From CALMEC01 sp964434425 (GTDB taxonomy: Bacteria > Actinomycetota > Thermoleophilia > Miltoncostaeales > Miltoncostaeaceae): DNA of 64,000 nt. How positions within the stretch are numbered: the first letter of the stretch is position 1; each line of letters opens with the position of its first letter. The translations under genes were made by a program, and so were the position numbers. Below, piece by piece: positions 9,351-18,505 of this stretch. The notes beneath the pieces were generated by a model. The model ran no database searches. It worked only from the letters and a program-made list of their open reading frames with translations, and was not told where the DNA came from. Where the stretch lies: NCBI GenBank assembly GCA_964434425.1, contig CAYSVH010000011.1:27508-91507 (forward strand), read 5' to 3'.

Positions 9351-9508
9351 GTCCCTGAGTCAGAGGTTCGTGGTCGTTTGCCGGCTGCATCTCATCGCGA
9401 GACGGTGTCCTCCACCGCCAGAGGACTCCCGGTACTCCGGGCGGTCGTGCGTCCGTGCCTCACCGGAGATTCGCCCGGCGAACACCAAACGAACCTCTGA
9501 CGCGGGAC
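9351..9508. repeat. Family 1 MITE-like repeat, copy 1 (158 bases)
   Basis: The left end GTCCCTGAGTCAGAGGTTCG and the right end, read in reverse complement, GTCCCGCGTCAGAGGTTCG form terminal inverted repeats of about 20 bases. The interior has no credible gene. The same 158-base element is at 41,712-41,869, and a diverged inverted copy is at 63,157-63,312. This copy ends one base from the TAG stop (9510-9512) of the next minus-strand gene. Confidence 0.85.
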
Positions 9509-9509
9509 G

Positions 9510-10616
9510 CTAGGGGGCCTCGAGGGCGTCCCGACGCAGCCACCGGAGGATGAGGGCGCAGGCGACGAGGGCCGCCGCCGCCATGATCAGGAGGGGGATC
9601 CTCCATTGGGACGACCGGTGCGCGACGCCGTAGGAGGCACCGCCCAGCGCCTCGGCCCGCCGGCGTTCGTACGCGATGAGCGAGGACGGTGCCCGGGTGG
9701 TCGCCTGGCGGAGCGCGGCGGCGGCCAGCTCGTATTCGCCCGTGCTCATCCGGTCCATGGCCGTTCCGAACAGATTCTCCTCGTCCGGCCCCGCGTCCGG
9801 TACGAGCTGGAGGACGGCACCGGAGCGCACGGCGAGCGGCGGCGTGTCGCCGCGTCCCCGCGAGTAGACCACACCATGCACGGCACCGTCCTCGCCGAGA
9901 ACCGGGGCGCCGAGATCGCCGCGGGTGACCGACCCGTCGAGCGCCACCAGAGCGAGGTCCGGTCGGCCCGTGACCCGCGCCTGCACGTCGAATCGCTGCT
10001 TCCGGAACACGGGCACGCGCCCGGGGCCGTCCCCGAAGCCGACCGAGATCACATCCGATCCACGCGCCTGATCGTCCATCACCGCCAGATGGGGCCCGGG
10101 ATCGACGGTGCGCAGGCGGACCAGGTCGCGACGCGCGCCGATGTCGACGGGCGTCACGACGACGGCGCGGGTGTCGCCGGTGGAGGCGTCGGCGGAGGCC
10201 TGCAGCTCGGCGCCCATGACGGTGACGCGAACGGGCCCGCGCACGAGTCGCGCGTCGTCGGACACCTCGGCCAGGCCGGGCACGCCGCGCGCGCGGAGGT
10301 CGGTCAGGAGGGTCGCATCGGAGGGGCGGATGACGGGGCGCGCGGTGACGATGTCGCGGGGGGTGACGCCGAACCCCGTACCGACGATGCGCACCTCGTC
10401 GCGAACGGGGATGCGGCGGCCACCATCGACGACGGCCATGACCGGGACATGGGCGTCGACCCTGACGATGGCGGCGAGCGAGCGCACCCCGACATGCTCC
10501 AGGCGATCCGATGCACGGTCGTCGTGCGGAGGGGCCGCGGCGGCGGGCGCGGCGAGCGCCACGAGGACGGCCGCGACGGCCGTCAGCGCACTACGGCGTG
10601 ATGGTGAAGAAGACAT
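9510..10616 (-). CDS. Secreted, membrane-anchored trypsin-fold pseudo-protease
   Basis: This 368-residue protein has a signal peptide (residues 1-28, ending in APAAAA), a trypsin/HtrA-like region (about 75-260), an alpha-helical region with TPR-like character (about 280-325) and one transmembrane helix near the C-terminus (340-358). The glycine-rich serine loop reads GDLGAPVL at 233-240, so the nucleophile Ser of G-(N/D)-S-G-(G/A)-P is Leu. The His loop reads VTARPVI at 90-96 where active relatives have VTnaHVv. The Asp of DLVRL (164) remains. It is thus probably a non-catalytic binding or sensing protein outside the membrane. It overlaps the end of the exchanger gene by 26 bases, so the two are probably co-expressed. 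A GTG six bases upstream (10622) is an alternative start. Confidence 0.7.
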   Translation of the reverse strand: MSSSPSRRSALTAVAAVLVALAAPAAAAPPHDDRASDRLEHVGVRSLAAIVRVDAHVPVMAVVDGGRRIPVRDEVRIVGTGFGVTPRDIVTARPVIRPSDATLLTDLRARGVPGLAEVSDDARLVRGPVRVTVMGAELQASADASTGDTRAVVVTPVDIGARRDLVRLRTVDPGPHLAVMDDQARGSDVISVGFGDGPGRVPVFRKQRFDVQARVTGRPDLALVALDGSVTRGDLGAPVLGEDGAVHGVVYSRGRGDTPPLAVRSGAVLQLVPDAGPDEENLFGTAMDRMSTGEYELAAAALRQATTRAPSSLIAYERRRAEALGGASYGVAHRSSQWRIPLLIMAAAALVACALILRWLRRDALEAP

Positions 10617-11691
10617 AGGCACCCAGGATCACGAGGTGCACGACCCCCTGAAGTCGGGTGGCGCGCCCCGGGACGACGGTCAGGATCCCCGTCATCACGG
10701 TGAGCACGACGAGCACGATGCCGGTCTGATCGAGACCCAGCACCAGCTTCGTGTCGAAGAGCGGCGACAGGAGCGCGATGGTGGGAACCGTGAGCCCGAT
10801 GCTCGCGATGCCCGACCCGTATGCCAGGTTGAGGCTGACCTGGGTACGGTTGCGCATCGCGGCGCGCACGGCGGCGATGCTCTCGGGGAGAAGGACGAGC
10901 ATCGCGATGACCACGCCCACGACGGCGTACGGCATGCCCGCCCAGGCGACGCCGGACTCGATGGTCGGACCGAGGATCTTCGCCAGGCCGACCACCGCAA
11001 CGAGGGCGCAGATGAGAAGTGCGACGCTCTTCAGCGTCGCCGGAAGGGTGGGCGGATCGGCATGGAGGTCTGCGGTGTCGATCGGCTTGCCCTTGGTGTC
11101 CACGGGCAGGAAGAAGTCACGGTGGCGCACCGTCTGCGTGAATACGTAGCTGGACCAGAGCACCACTGACGCGATCGCGGCGAAGGCCAGCTGGGACGAC
11201 GAGAACGACTGGCCGTTGGCCGACTCGGTGACGGTCGGCAGGACGAGGCAGATGGTGGCGAGGATGGCAACGGTGGCCAGCGCTCCGCCGGTGCCCTCGG
11301 CGTTGAACCGGGGGGTGGCGAACCGGTAGGAGCCCATCAGGATGGACAGCCCGACGATCCCGTTGCAGGTGATGATGAACGCGGCGAAGACGGTGTCGCG
11401 GGCGAGTGTGCTCTCGGGAGAGTCCGCCGAAAGCATCAGCATGACAATAAGACCCACCTCGATCACCGTCACCGCGACGGCGAGGATCAGGGATCCGAAG
11501 GGCTCACCGACCCTGTGGGCGACCACCTCCGCATGGTGAACCGCCGAGAACACCGCGAGTGCCAGCAATGCGGCGACCAGGATGGCACGGATCGGGCCGA
11601 CGTCCCACCCCCACGCGACCACCAGAAGCACCAGGGCGGCGATCGGGGCGAACGTCGTCCATCGGCGGATCAGCGTCGAGAGGAACTGCAT
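10591..11691 (-). CDS. chaA: ChaA-type calcium/proton (cation) antiporter
   Basis: A 366-residue membrane protein with about eleven hydrophobic helices arranged as two halves, each with a CaCA alpha-repeat: GEPFGSLILAVAVTVIEVGL near residue 62 and LLPESIAAVRA near 255, both containing the cation-binding glutamate. This fits the calcium:cation antiporter superfamily, closest in form to E. coli ChaA, which expels Ca2+ or Na+/K+ in exchange for H+. It lies 53 bases after purH on the same strand and overlaps the pseudo-protease gene downstream. The ion specificity is inferred. Confidence 0.88.
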   Translation of the reverse strand: MQFLSTLIRRWTTFAPIAALVLLVVAWGWDVGPIRAILVAALLALAVFSAVHHAEVVAHRVGEPFGSLILAVAVTVIEVGLIVMLMLSADSPESTLARDTVFAAFIITCNGIVGLSILMGSYRFATPRFNAEGTGGALATVAILATICLVLPTVTESANGQSFSSSQLAFAAIASVVLWSSYVFTQTVRHRDFFLPVDTKGKPIDTADLHADPPTLPATLKSVALLICALVAVVGLAKILGPTIESGVAWAGMPYAVVGVVIAMLVLLPESIAAVRAAMRNRTQVSLNLAYGSGIASIGLTVPTIALLSPLFDTKLVLGLDQTGIVLVVLTVMTGILTVVPGRATRLQGVVHLVILGAYVFFTITP

Positions 11692-11744
11692 GCGTCCGAA
11701 CGGCTCTCCGGGTCGTTCTCGAAAGGGCGGTGAATCGGGTGAGG

Positions 11745-13292
11745 CTAGTGACGGAAGTGGCGGTGACCCGTGAAGACCATGACGGCACCCCGCTCGTTGA
11801 CGGCCTCGATGACCGCGTCATCGCGAATCGAACCGCCGGGCTGAACAATAACGGTCGCACCGGCATCGAGGGCCGTGAGCGGTCCGTCCGGGAACGGGAA
11901 GAACGCATCGGACGCCACCACGCAGTCATCGGCGGACAGTCCGGCGATGGCCGCCTTCTCCGTGGCGAGACGCGTCGAATCGACGCGACTCATCTGCCCG
12001 GCACCGATGCCGATCGTGCGGCCCTCGCGCGCGAACACGATGGCGTTGCTCTTCACGTGCTTGGCCACGCGCCACGAGAAGAGGATGTCCTCCCACTGCT
12101 CTTCGGTCGGCTGCACCTCGGTGACGACGTCCATCTGCTCGCGGGTCTCGCTGCTGCGGTCGCGGTCCTGGACGAGGAGCCCGCCCGTGACCCTGCGGTA
12201 ATCGAGCTCGCCGGGATTGAAGCGCCGGCGCTCACGGTTGAGAAGGATGCGGATCTTCTCCTTCTTCGTGAGGAGCTCGAGCGCGTCGTCGTCGAATCCC
12301 GGCGCCATGAGCACCTCGACGAAGGTGGAGGCCAGCTTGGCCGCGAGCTCGGCGTCGATGGTGCGGTTGACCACGATCACGCCGCCATAGGCCGAGACGG
12401 GGTCGCAGGCGTGGGCCCGGTCATACGCCGCGTTGATGTCCTCGCCGATCGACGCGCCGCAGGGGTTGTTGTGCTTCACGATGACGGCGGCGGGCTCGTC
12501 GAACTCGCCGGCCAGGCCCCGGGCTCCGTCCAGGTCGAGGAGGTTGTTGAACGACAGCGCCTGGCCGTGCAGCTGGTCGACGCGGGCGAGCAGGTGGGTA
12601 CGGGCGCCCCACGAGCCGTAGTAGGCCGCGCGCTGGTGGGGATTCTCACCGTAGACGAGGTCGGAGAGCTTCTCGAACTCCGGCATGAGAAGTTCGGGGA
12701 AGTCGCCCTCGTCGGCACTCATCCACTCGGCGATGTCGGCGTCGTAGCGGGCCGTGTGACGGAAGGCGTCGAGCGCCAGCGCCTTGAGGGTGTGCTCGTT
12801 CAGGTCGCCGTCGCTCAGCTCGAGTTCAGCCAGGACCGCGTCGTACTGGGCGGGCTCGGTGACCACCGCGACGCGTGCGTGGTTCTTGGCGGCGGCGCGG
12901 ATCATGGCGGGGCCGCCGATGTCGATCTGCTCGACGACCTCCTCGTCCGACGCGCCGGCGGCCACGGTCTGGGCGAACGGATAGAGGTTCACCACCACGA
13001 GGTCGATGGGCTCGATGCCGTTGGCCGCCATCTCCTCCACGTGGGTCGGGACGTCGGTCCGGCCGAGGATGCCGCCGTGGATGCGGGGGTGCAGCGTCTT
13101 GACGCGGCCGCCGAGGATCTCGGGGTGTCCGGTCACCTGGTCGACGCTGACCACGTCGAGTCCGGCGTCGCGGAGGGCGGCCGCCGTGCCGCCGGTCGAT
13201 ACGAGCGTGACCCCCAGCTTCGCGAGGCCCTCGGCGAACGGGACGAGCCCGTCCTTGTCCGAGACCGACAGCAGCGCACGCTTGACCTTCAT
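11745..13292 (-). CDS. purH: PurH, AICAR transformylase / IMP cyclohydrolase
   Basis: This 515-residue bifunctional enzyme carries out the last two steps of IMP synthesis. The N-terminal MGS-like cyclohydrolase domain (about 1-190) begins KVKRALLSVSDKDGL and has STGGTA; the C-terminal transformylase domain holds the conserved VIVKHNNPCGAS with the catalytic Lys-His pair. Length is normal for bacteria. The ATG follows the purN stop directly (TAGATG), and it is the last gene of the purC-S-Q-L-F-M-N-H operon. Confidence 0.97.
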   Translation of the reverse strand: MKVKRALLSVSDKDGLVPFAEGLAKLGVTLVSTGGTAAALRDAGLDVVSVDQVTGHPEILGGRVKTLHPRIHGGILGRTDVPTHVEEMAANGIEPIDLVVVNLYPFAQTVAAGASDEEVVEQIDIGGPAMIRAAAKNHARVAVVTEPAQYDAVLAELELSDGDLNEHTLKALALDAFRHTARYDADIAEWMSADEGDFPELLMPEFEKLSDLVYGENPHQRAAYYGSWGARTHLLARVDQLHGQALSFNNLLDLDGARGLAGEFDEPAAVIVKHNNPCGASIGEDINAAYDRAHACDPVSAYGGVIVVNRTIDAELAAKLASTFVEVLMAPGFDDDALELLTKKEKIRILLNRERRRFNPGELDYRRVTGGLLVQDRDRSSETREQMDVVTEVQPTEEQWEDILFSWRVAKHVKSNAIVFAREGRTIGIGAGQMSRVDSTRLATEKAAIAGLSADDCVVASDAFFPFPDGPLTALDAGATVIVQPGGSIRDDAVIEAVNERGAVMVFTGHRHFRH

Positions 13293-13934
13293 CTAAGAAC
13301 TCCCGTCTTCGATCACAACCCGGCGCCGCTCCGCGGGATCCCGTGAAACCCGCCCGGCGGCAAACAGCGCAACGGCATGAGGGAGGATCCGGTGCTCCAC
13401 CTCCCGGATCCGCTCACGCAGCGACTCTACGGAATCCGCGCTGGACACGGGCACCGGTTCCTGCAGGATCGGCGGCCCGCCGTCCACGACGGGATCCGCA
13501 TAGTGCACGGTCACACCGGTGTACCGCACCCCCCAGGCGAGTGCCTCCTCGATGGCGTGCATCCCCGGGAAGGCCGGCAGCATGGACGGGTGGAGGTTGA
13601 TGACGCGATCCGGGAAGCGATCGAGGAAGTCCGGGGTGAGGATGCTCATCCAGCCGGCCAGAACGACGAGCCCGGGGTCCGCCGCCGCGACGACGTCGGC
13701 CAGCGCGCGGTCGCGTTCCTCACGGCTTCCGTAGTCATCGCGAGGCACCACCTCGGTGGGGATGCCCGCCGACTCCGCCACCTGCACGGCGGGGGCGTCC
13801 GCCGACGAGACGACCACGCGGACGATGGACACCGGCGACGCCGGGTCCCGGTGAAGCTTCTCGATGAGCGCGACCAGGTTGGTGCCACGACCGCTGGCCA
13901 GCACCACGACGGGATAGACGGTGTCATCCGACAC
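13293..13934 (-). CDS. purN: PurN, phosphoribosylglycinamide formyltransferase
   Basis: This 213-residue enzyme transfers a formyl group from 10-formyl-THF to GAR. Visible motifs are ASGRGTNL near the N-terminus, INLHPSMLPAFPG holding the catalytic Asn and His, and the later VDGGPPILQEP with the catalytic Asp. The start is taken as GTG at 13934, which overlaps the purM stop by 11 bases and follows a purine-rich GAGGGG; a more upstream ATG at 13979 would add 15 residues with no family similarity. Confidence 0.94.
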   Translation of the reverse strand: MSDDTVYPVVVLASGRGTNLVALIEKLHRDPASPVSIVRVVVSSADAPAVQVAESAGIPTEVVPRDDYGSREERDRALADVVAAADPGLVVLAGWMSILTPDFLDRFPDRVINLHPSMLPAFPGMHAIEEALAWGVRYTGVTVHYADPVVDGGPPILQEPVPVSSADSVESLRERIREVEHRILPHAVALFAAGRVSRDPAERRRVVIEDGSS

Positions 13935-14880
13935 GACGGAGCCCCTCCCCCTCCTCGATGTGACCAACGACGGACGCACCCTCGATGAGCGCGACGACGC
14001 GCTCGGCCTCGCTCGTCGCCACGACGACGCAGAGACCCAAGCCCATGTTGAAGGTGTCCCAGGCGTCGTCGTCCGGCACGGCGCCCGTTGCGACGACGGC
14101 GGCGACGGCGGCGTTCGGCGTCCATGTCGTCACATCGACGACCGGGCGGAGCCCCTCCGGCAGGACGCGCGGCAGGTTCTCGGGCAGTCCCCCACCGGTG
14201 ATGTGCGCGATGGCGTGGATGTCGACCCCGGCCTCCTGGAGCCGCGCGACGTCCCCGGTGTAGAGGCGCGTCGGCGTGAGGAGGAGGTCCGGATCGGCGG
14301 CCAGGTGCCCGTCGGCGACGAGGCGGCGCACCAGGCTGAAGCCGTTGGAGTGCAGACCGCTGGACGGGACGCCCACGATGAGGTCGCCCTCCACCACGCG
14401 GTGCGGGCCCAGCAGGTCGTCCCTCTCCACGATGCCGCAGGCGAATCCGGCCGCGTCGAGGTGATCGTCGGCGACGACGCCGGGGTGCTCGGCGGTCTCG
14501 CCTCCCAGCAGGGCGTAACCGGTCTCGCGGCAGGCGCGGGCGACACCCTCAACGAAGGCGCCGGCCACGGCCGGGTCGAGACGTCCCACCGCGAGGTAGT
14601 CGAGGAAGAACAGCGGGCGGGCGCCGGTGCACGCGAGATCGTTGACGCACATCGCGACGAGGTCCTGGCCGAGGCCGTCCACGCGGCCCAGCGACTGCGC
14701 CAGCGCGATCTTGGTGCCGACGCCGTCGGTGCACCCCACGATCAGGCGGTCGGGGTCACCGGGCAGCTCCATGGCGCCGGCGAAGCCGAGGCCCCCGGAG
14801 ACGAGGTCGGCGATGTTGGCGGTGTGCGCGCGGGCGGCCTCGAGGCTGACGCCGGAGTCCTCGTAGGTGACCTTGGTCAT
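13924..14880 (-). CDS. purM: PurM, phosphoribosylformylglycinamidine cyclo-ligase
   Basis: AIR synthetase of 318 residues, a little shorter than the usual 340-350. It starts with the family N-terminus TYEDSGVSLEAA, followed by CTDGVGTKI, the ATP site region and HSNGFSLVRRL, then TGGGLPENLPR. The enzyme closes the imidazole ring of AIR. The ATG at 14880 overlaps the purF stop as ATGA. The frame stays open far upstream through purF, but that extension is an antiparallel-free overlap artefact with no homology. Confidence 0.95.
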   Translation of the reverse strand: MTKVTYEDSGVSLEAARAHTANIADLVSGGLGFAGAMELPGDPDRLIVGCTDGVGTKIALAQSLGRVDGLGQDLVAMCVNDLACTGARPLFFLDYLAVGRLDPAVAGAFVEGVARACRETGYALLGGETAEHPGVVADDHLDAAGFACGIVERDDLLGPHRVVEGDLIVGVPSSGLHSNGFSLVRRLVADGHLAADPDLLLTPTRLYTGDVARLQEAGVDIHAIAHITGGGLPENLPRVLPEGLRPVVDVTTWTPNAAVAAVVATGAVPDDDAWDTFNMGLGLCVVVATSEAERVVALIEGASVVGHIEEGEGLRRVG

Positions 14881-16331
14881 GCGCTGCTCGCGACGCTCTG
14901 CGGCGCGTCCTCGAAGCTGAGCTTGAGCGCCTGACCGGGTACGGGGATCGGGTAGTCGCCGGTGAAGCAGGCGCGGCAGTAGCGCTCGGCGGGAAGGCCC
15001 AGCGCGGTCTGCAGGCCGTCCAGGGAGATGTAGGCGAGGCTGGTGGCGCCCACCTCCTCGCGGATGTTCTCGACCTCGTTGTCGGCGGCGATCAGCTCGT
15101 CGCGGGTGGCCATGTCGATGCCGTAGAAGCAGGGCCAGCGGACCGGCGGGCTCGAGATCCGCAGGTGCACCTCGATGGCGCCGGCGTCCTCGAACATGCG
15201 GATGACCTGCTGGATGGTCGTGCCGCGCACGATGGAGTCGTCGACGATGACGACGCGCTTGCCGGCGAGGATGCTGGGCAGCGGGTTGAACTTGCGGCGC
15301 ACGCTGTTGCGGCGGAGCTGCTGCTCGGGCTGGATGAAGGTGCGGCCGACGTAGCGGCTGCGGACGACGCCCTCCCCGAACGGGATGCCGGACTCGTTCG
15401 AGAAGCCGATGGCCGCGGGCGTGCCGGAGTCGGGCAGACCCACCACCAGATCGGCGTCGACCGGTGCCTCGATCGCGAGCTGACGCCCCATGCGACTGCG
15501 CAGGTCCCAGACGGCCTGGTTGTCGATGATGCTGTCGGGCCGCGCGAAGTAGATGGTCTCGAAGACGCAGAGCTTGGAGTCGGCCTTGGGCATGGCCTGG
15601 ATGCTCTCGATGCCGTCGGGACTCAGGCGGATGGCCTCGCCGGGCACGACGTCGCGGACGTAGGTGGCGCCGATCTGGTCGAACGCGCAGGTCTCGCTGG
15701 CCACGCACCAGCCGCCGTCGGGGAGCTGCCCGATGGCCAGGGGCCGGACACCGTACGGGTCACGGAACGCGATCAGCTCACTGGACGACAGGGCGACAGC
15801 CGAGAAAGCACCCGAGAAACGCGGCATCGCCTGACGGACGGCCTCCATCAGGTCGCCGTCGGTGTTGGCGAGCGCGGCGACGATGAGCTCGCTGTCGGTG
15901 GTGGCCGAGAGGTCACCCTCGTGCTGCAGATCGCGTCGCAGTGACACGGTGTTGCAGAGGTTGCCGTTGTGACCGAGGGCGATGAGCTCCTGGCCGCGGG
16001 TGTGGACGACGGGCTGGGCGTTGTCCCACTTGTTGGCGCCGGTGGTGGAGTACCGGACGTGCCCGATGGCCATGTCGCCGGTGAGGGTGCGGAGCGCGTT
16101 CTCGTCGAAGACGTCGGTGACGAGACCCAGATCCCGGAACACCGTGACGTGCCCCTGCTCGGCGACGGCGATCCCGGCGCTCTCCTGGCCGCGGTGCTGC
16201 ATGGCCATGAGCGCGAAGAAGGTGATGCGCGCGACATCGCGCCCGGGGGCCACGACGCCGAAGACGCCGCACTCCTCCTTGGGTACGTCGTCGAACGTCT
16301 CGTCGTGCTCCTGGGCCGGGGCTGTGGTCAT
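14877..16331 (-). CDS. purF: PurF, amidophosphoribosyltransferase
   Basis: This 484-residue enzyme makes 5-phosphoribosylamine, the committed step of purine synthesis. A short propeptide precedes Cys21 (KEE/CGVFGV), the N-terminal nucleophile of the glutamine amidotransferase domain; MQHRGQESAGI and the GHVRYSTTG block follow. The PRPP-binding loop VIVDDSIVRGTT is near residue 360. It overlaps both neighbours by four bases (ATGA). Confidence 0.97.
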   Translation of the reverse strand: MTTAPAQEHDETFDDVPKEECGVFGVVAPGRDVARITFFALMAMQHRGQESAGIAVAEQGHVTVFRDLGLVTDVFDENALRTLTGDMAIGHVRYSTTGANKWDNAQPVVHTRGQELIALGHNGNLCNTVSLRRDLQHEGDLSATTDSELIVAALANTDGDLMEAVRQAMPRFSGAFSAVALSSSELIAFRDPYGVRPLAIGQLPDGGWCVASETCAFDQIGATYVRDVVPGEAIRLSPDGIESIQAMPKADSKLCVFETIYFARPDSIIDNQAVWDLRSRMGRQLAIEAPVDADLVVGLPDSGTPAAIGFSNESGIPFGEGVVRSRYVGRTFIQPEQQLRRNSVRRKFNPLPSILAGKRVVIVDDSIVRGTTIQQVIRMFEDAGAIEVHLRISSPPVRWPCFYGIDMATRDELIAADNEVENIREEVGATSLAYISLDGLQTALGLPAERYCRACFTGDYPIPVPGQALKLSFEDAPQSVASSA

Positions 16332-18505
16332 CGAAGTGCGTCCGGGATCGCGGTTTCGTATGCCTCACGTGCTCGATCGACGGAAAGCGTCACGGTTGTG
16401 TCGCCGACCTGCACGTCCAGGTTACCGCCTCCCACCGAACCGATCTCGCGGATCGGCACGCCACCGGCCAGATCACGGAGCGCCGCGACGCCGTCGGGTG
16501 GGCAGGTGAGGAGGATGCGACCGCCTGCCTCGCCGAAGAGCGCGATGTCGGGACGGACGGAATCGTCCAATCGGATCGTGGCACCGATGGCCCCCGCGAC
16601 GGCCGACTCGGCCAGGCTGACGGCGAGGCCGCCCTGCGAGATGTCGTGTGCCGACCGCACGGCGCCGCGCCGGACGGCGTCCGCCACGAAGCGGCAGAGC
16701 GCGACCTCGGCGGCGATGTCCGGTGCGTCCGGGAGGCCGTCGGCCGTGCCCAGGTACTCGCTGGCGTCGAGACGCGGCTCGCCGGACCCGGCGAGCAGGA
16801 CGACGTCGCCCGCGGCGACAAAGGCGTGACCGGTCGTGGCCGACGCGTCGTCCATCAGGCCGACCATGCCGACGACGGGCGTCGGGAAGATCATGCGATC
16901 GGCGCTCTCGTTGTAGAGCGAGACGTTGCCCGAGACCACAGGGGTACCGAGCGCCAGACAGGCGTCGGCCATGCCGGCGATGGCCTGGGCCAGGCGCCAG
17001 CCCGTGTGTCCCTTCTCGGGGTTCGGGAAGTTGAGGCAGTTGGTGATGGCGGACGGGGTGGCACCCACGCAGGCCACGTTGCGGGCGGCCTCCAGCACTC
17101 CGGCGGCGCCTCCCCCGCGGGGGTCGGCCTGGCAGTGGCGCTCGGCGCAGTCGGTGGTGAGAGCGAGGCCCGTCGCGCGACCGGGCACGCGGACCACCGC
17201 GGCGTCACCGCCGGGCCGCACCACGGTGTTGGCCCCGACCAGGTGGTCGTACTGCTCGTAGACCCAGCGCTTGCTGGCGATGGAGGGACGGGCCAGCAGG
17301 TCGCACCAGGCGGCCGCCAGGTCGGCGGGTTGGGGCACGGTCGTCGGGTCGATCGGCTGCGGCGACGACGCCGGGTTCTGCGGGACCTCGTAGACGGGGG
17401 CGTCATCAGCCAGAAGACGTGCCGGGATGTCGACGACGACCTCGCCGCCGTGAACGGCCACCAGGGCGTCGCCCTCGGTCACCTCGCCGATGTCCGTGGC
17501 GTCGAGATCGAACTCCTCGCACAACCGGATGACCGCATCGGTGTTCTCGGGGGTCGCCACGGCGAGCATGCGCTCCTGGCTCTCGGACACCAGGATCTCG
17601 GCGGGCGCCATGCCCTCCTCGCGCAGCGGCACGCGGTCGAGGTCGATGCGAAGACCGACCCCGCCCTTGGAGGCCATCTCGCTTGCGCTGGAGGTGAGGC
17701 CCGCGGCGCCGAGGTCCTGCAGCGCGACGAGGAGGCCGCTCTCGGCGAGCGCCTGGCAGCAGTCCATGAGCTTGCGCTCGGTGAACGGGTCGCTGACCTG
17801 CACCGAGGGGCGCTTGTCGTCGTCGTGCGAGAACTCGGCGCTGGCCAGCACGCTGGCGCCGCCGATGCCGTCCTTGCCGGTGCGGTTGCCGAAGAGGATG
17901 AGGCGGTTGCCCACGCCCTCGGCGGCGGCGCGGAGGATGCGGTCGGAGGGAACGATGCCGACGCACATGGCGTTGACCAGGCACGAGTCCTCGTAGACGG
18001 GGTCGAAGCCGACCTCGCCGCCCACGGTGGGGATGCCGATGCAGTTGCCGTAGTGACCGATCCCCTCGACCGCGCGACGGAAGAGGTACCGGCTGCGGTT
18101 GCTCTCGAGGCTGCCGAAGCGCAGCGAGTCGAGCAGGGCGATGGGCTTGGCGCCCATGGCGAGGATGTCGCGGATGATGCCGCCGACACCGGTGGCCGCA
18201 CCCTCGAACGGCTCGACGGCCGACGGGTGGTTGTGGCTCTCGATCTTGAACGTGACCGCCAGGCCGTCACCGATGTCGATCGCGCCGGCGTTCTCGCCCG
18301 GCCCCTGCAACACCGACGGTCCGTCGGTCGGGAAGCCGCGCAGGAGCGGCTTGGAGTGCTTGTAGGAGCAGTGCTCGCTCCACATGAGGCTGAACATGAC
18401 GAGCTCGGGCCCGGTGGGCTCGCGACCGAGGAGCTCGGGGATGCGGTCGTTCTCCCAGTCGGTCAGACCGAGCTGACGGTGGAGGGGCTGGGCTTCGGTG
18501 CTCAT
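16328..18505 (-). CDS. purL: PurL, FGAM synthase large subunit (small type)
   Basis: At 725 residues this is the short PurL that works with separate PurS and PurQ. It has the N-terminal MWSEHCSYKHSK segment with the catalytic His and the ATP-binding SHNHPSAVEPFEGAATGVGG, plus the duplicated AIR-synthase fold. The complex converts FGAR and glutamine to FGAM using ATP. Overlaps of four bases join it to purQ upstream and purF downstream. Confidence 0.97.
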   Translation of the reverse strand: MSTEAQPLHRQLGLTDWENDRIPELLGREPTGPELVMFSLMWSEHCSYKHSKPLLRGFPTDGPSVLQGPGENAGAIDIGDGLAVTFKIESHNHPSAVEPFEGAATGVGGIIRDILAMGAKPIALLDSLRFGSLESNRSRYLFRRAVEGIGHYGNCIGIPTVGGEVGFDPVYEDSCLVNAMCVGIVPSDRILRAAAEGVGNRLILFGNRTGKDGIGGASVLASAEFSHDDDKRPSVQVSDPFTERKLMDCCQALAESGLLVALQDLGAAGLTSSASEMASKGGVGLRIDLDRVPLREEGMAPAEILVSESQERMLAVATPENTDAVIRLCEEFDLDATDIGEVTEGDALVAVHGGEVVVDIPARLLADDAPVYEVPQNPASSPQPIDPTTVPQPADLAAAWCDLLARPSIASKRWVYEQYDHLVGANTVVRPGGDAAVVRVPGRATGLALTTDCAERHCQADPRGGGAAGVLEAARNVACVGATPSAITNCLNFPNPEKGHTGWRLAQAIAGMADACLALGTPVVSGNVSLYNESADRMIFPTPVVGMVGLMDDASATTGHAFVAAGDVVLLAGSGEPRLDASEYLGTADGLPDAPDIAAEVALCRFVADAVRRGAVRSAHDISQGGLAVSLAESAVAGAIGATIRLDDSVRPDIALFGEAGGRILLTCPPDGVAALRDLAGGVPIREIGSVGGGNLDVQVGDTTVTLSVDRAREAYETAIPDALR

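Noticed and set aside
14881..15708. N-terminal extension of the purM frame
   Set aside because: It lies within purF in another frame, is Arg/Pro-rich and has no similarity; the family N-terminus and an ATGA overlap fix the start at 14880.
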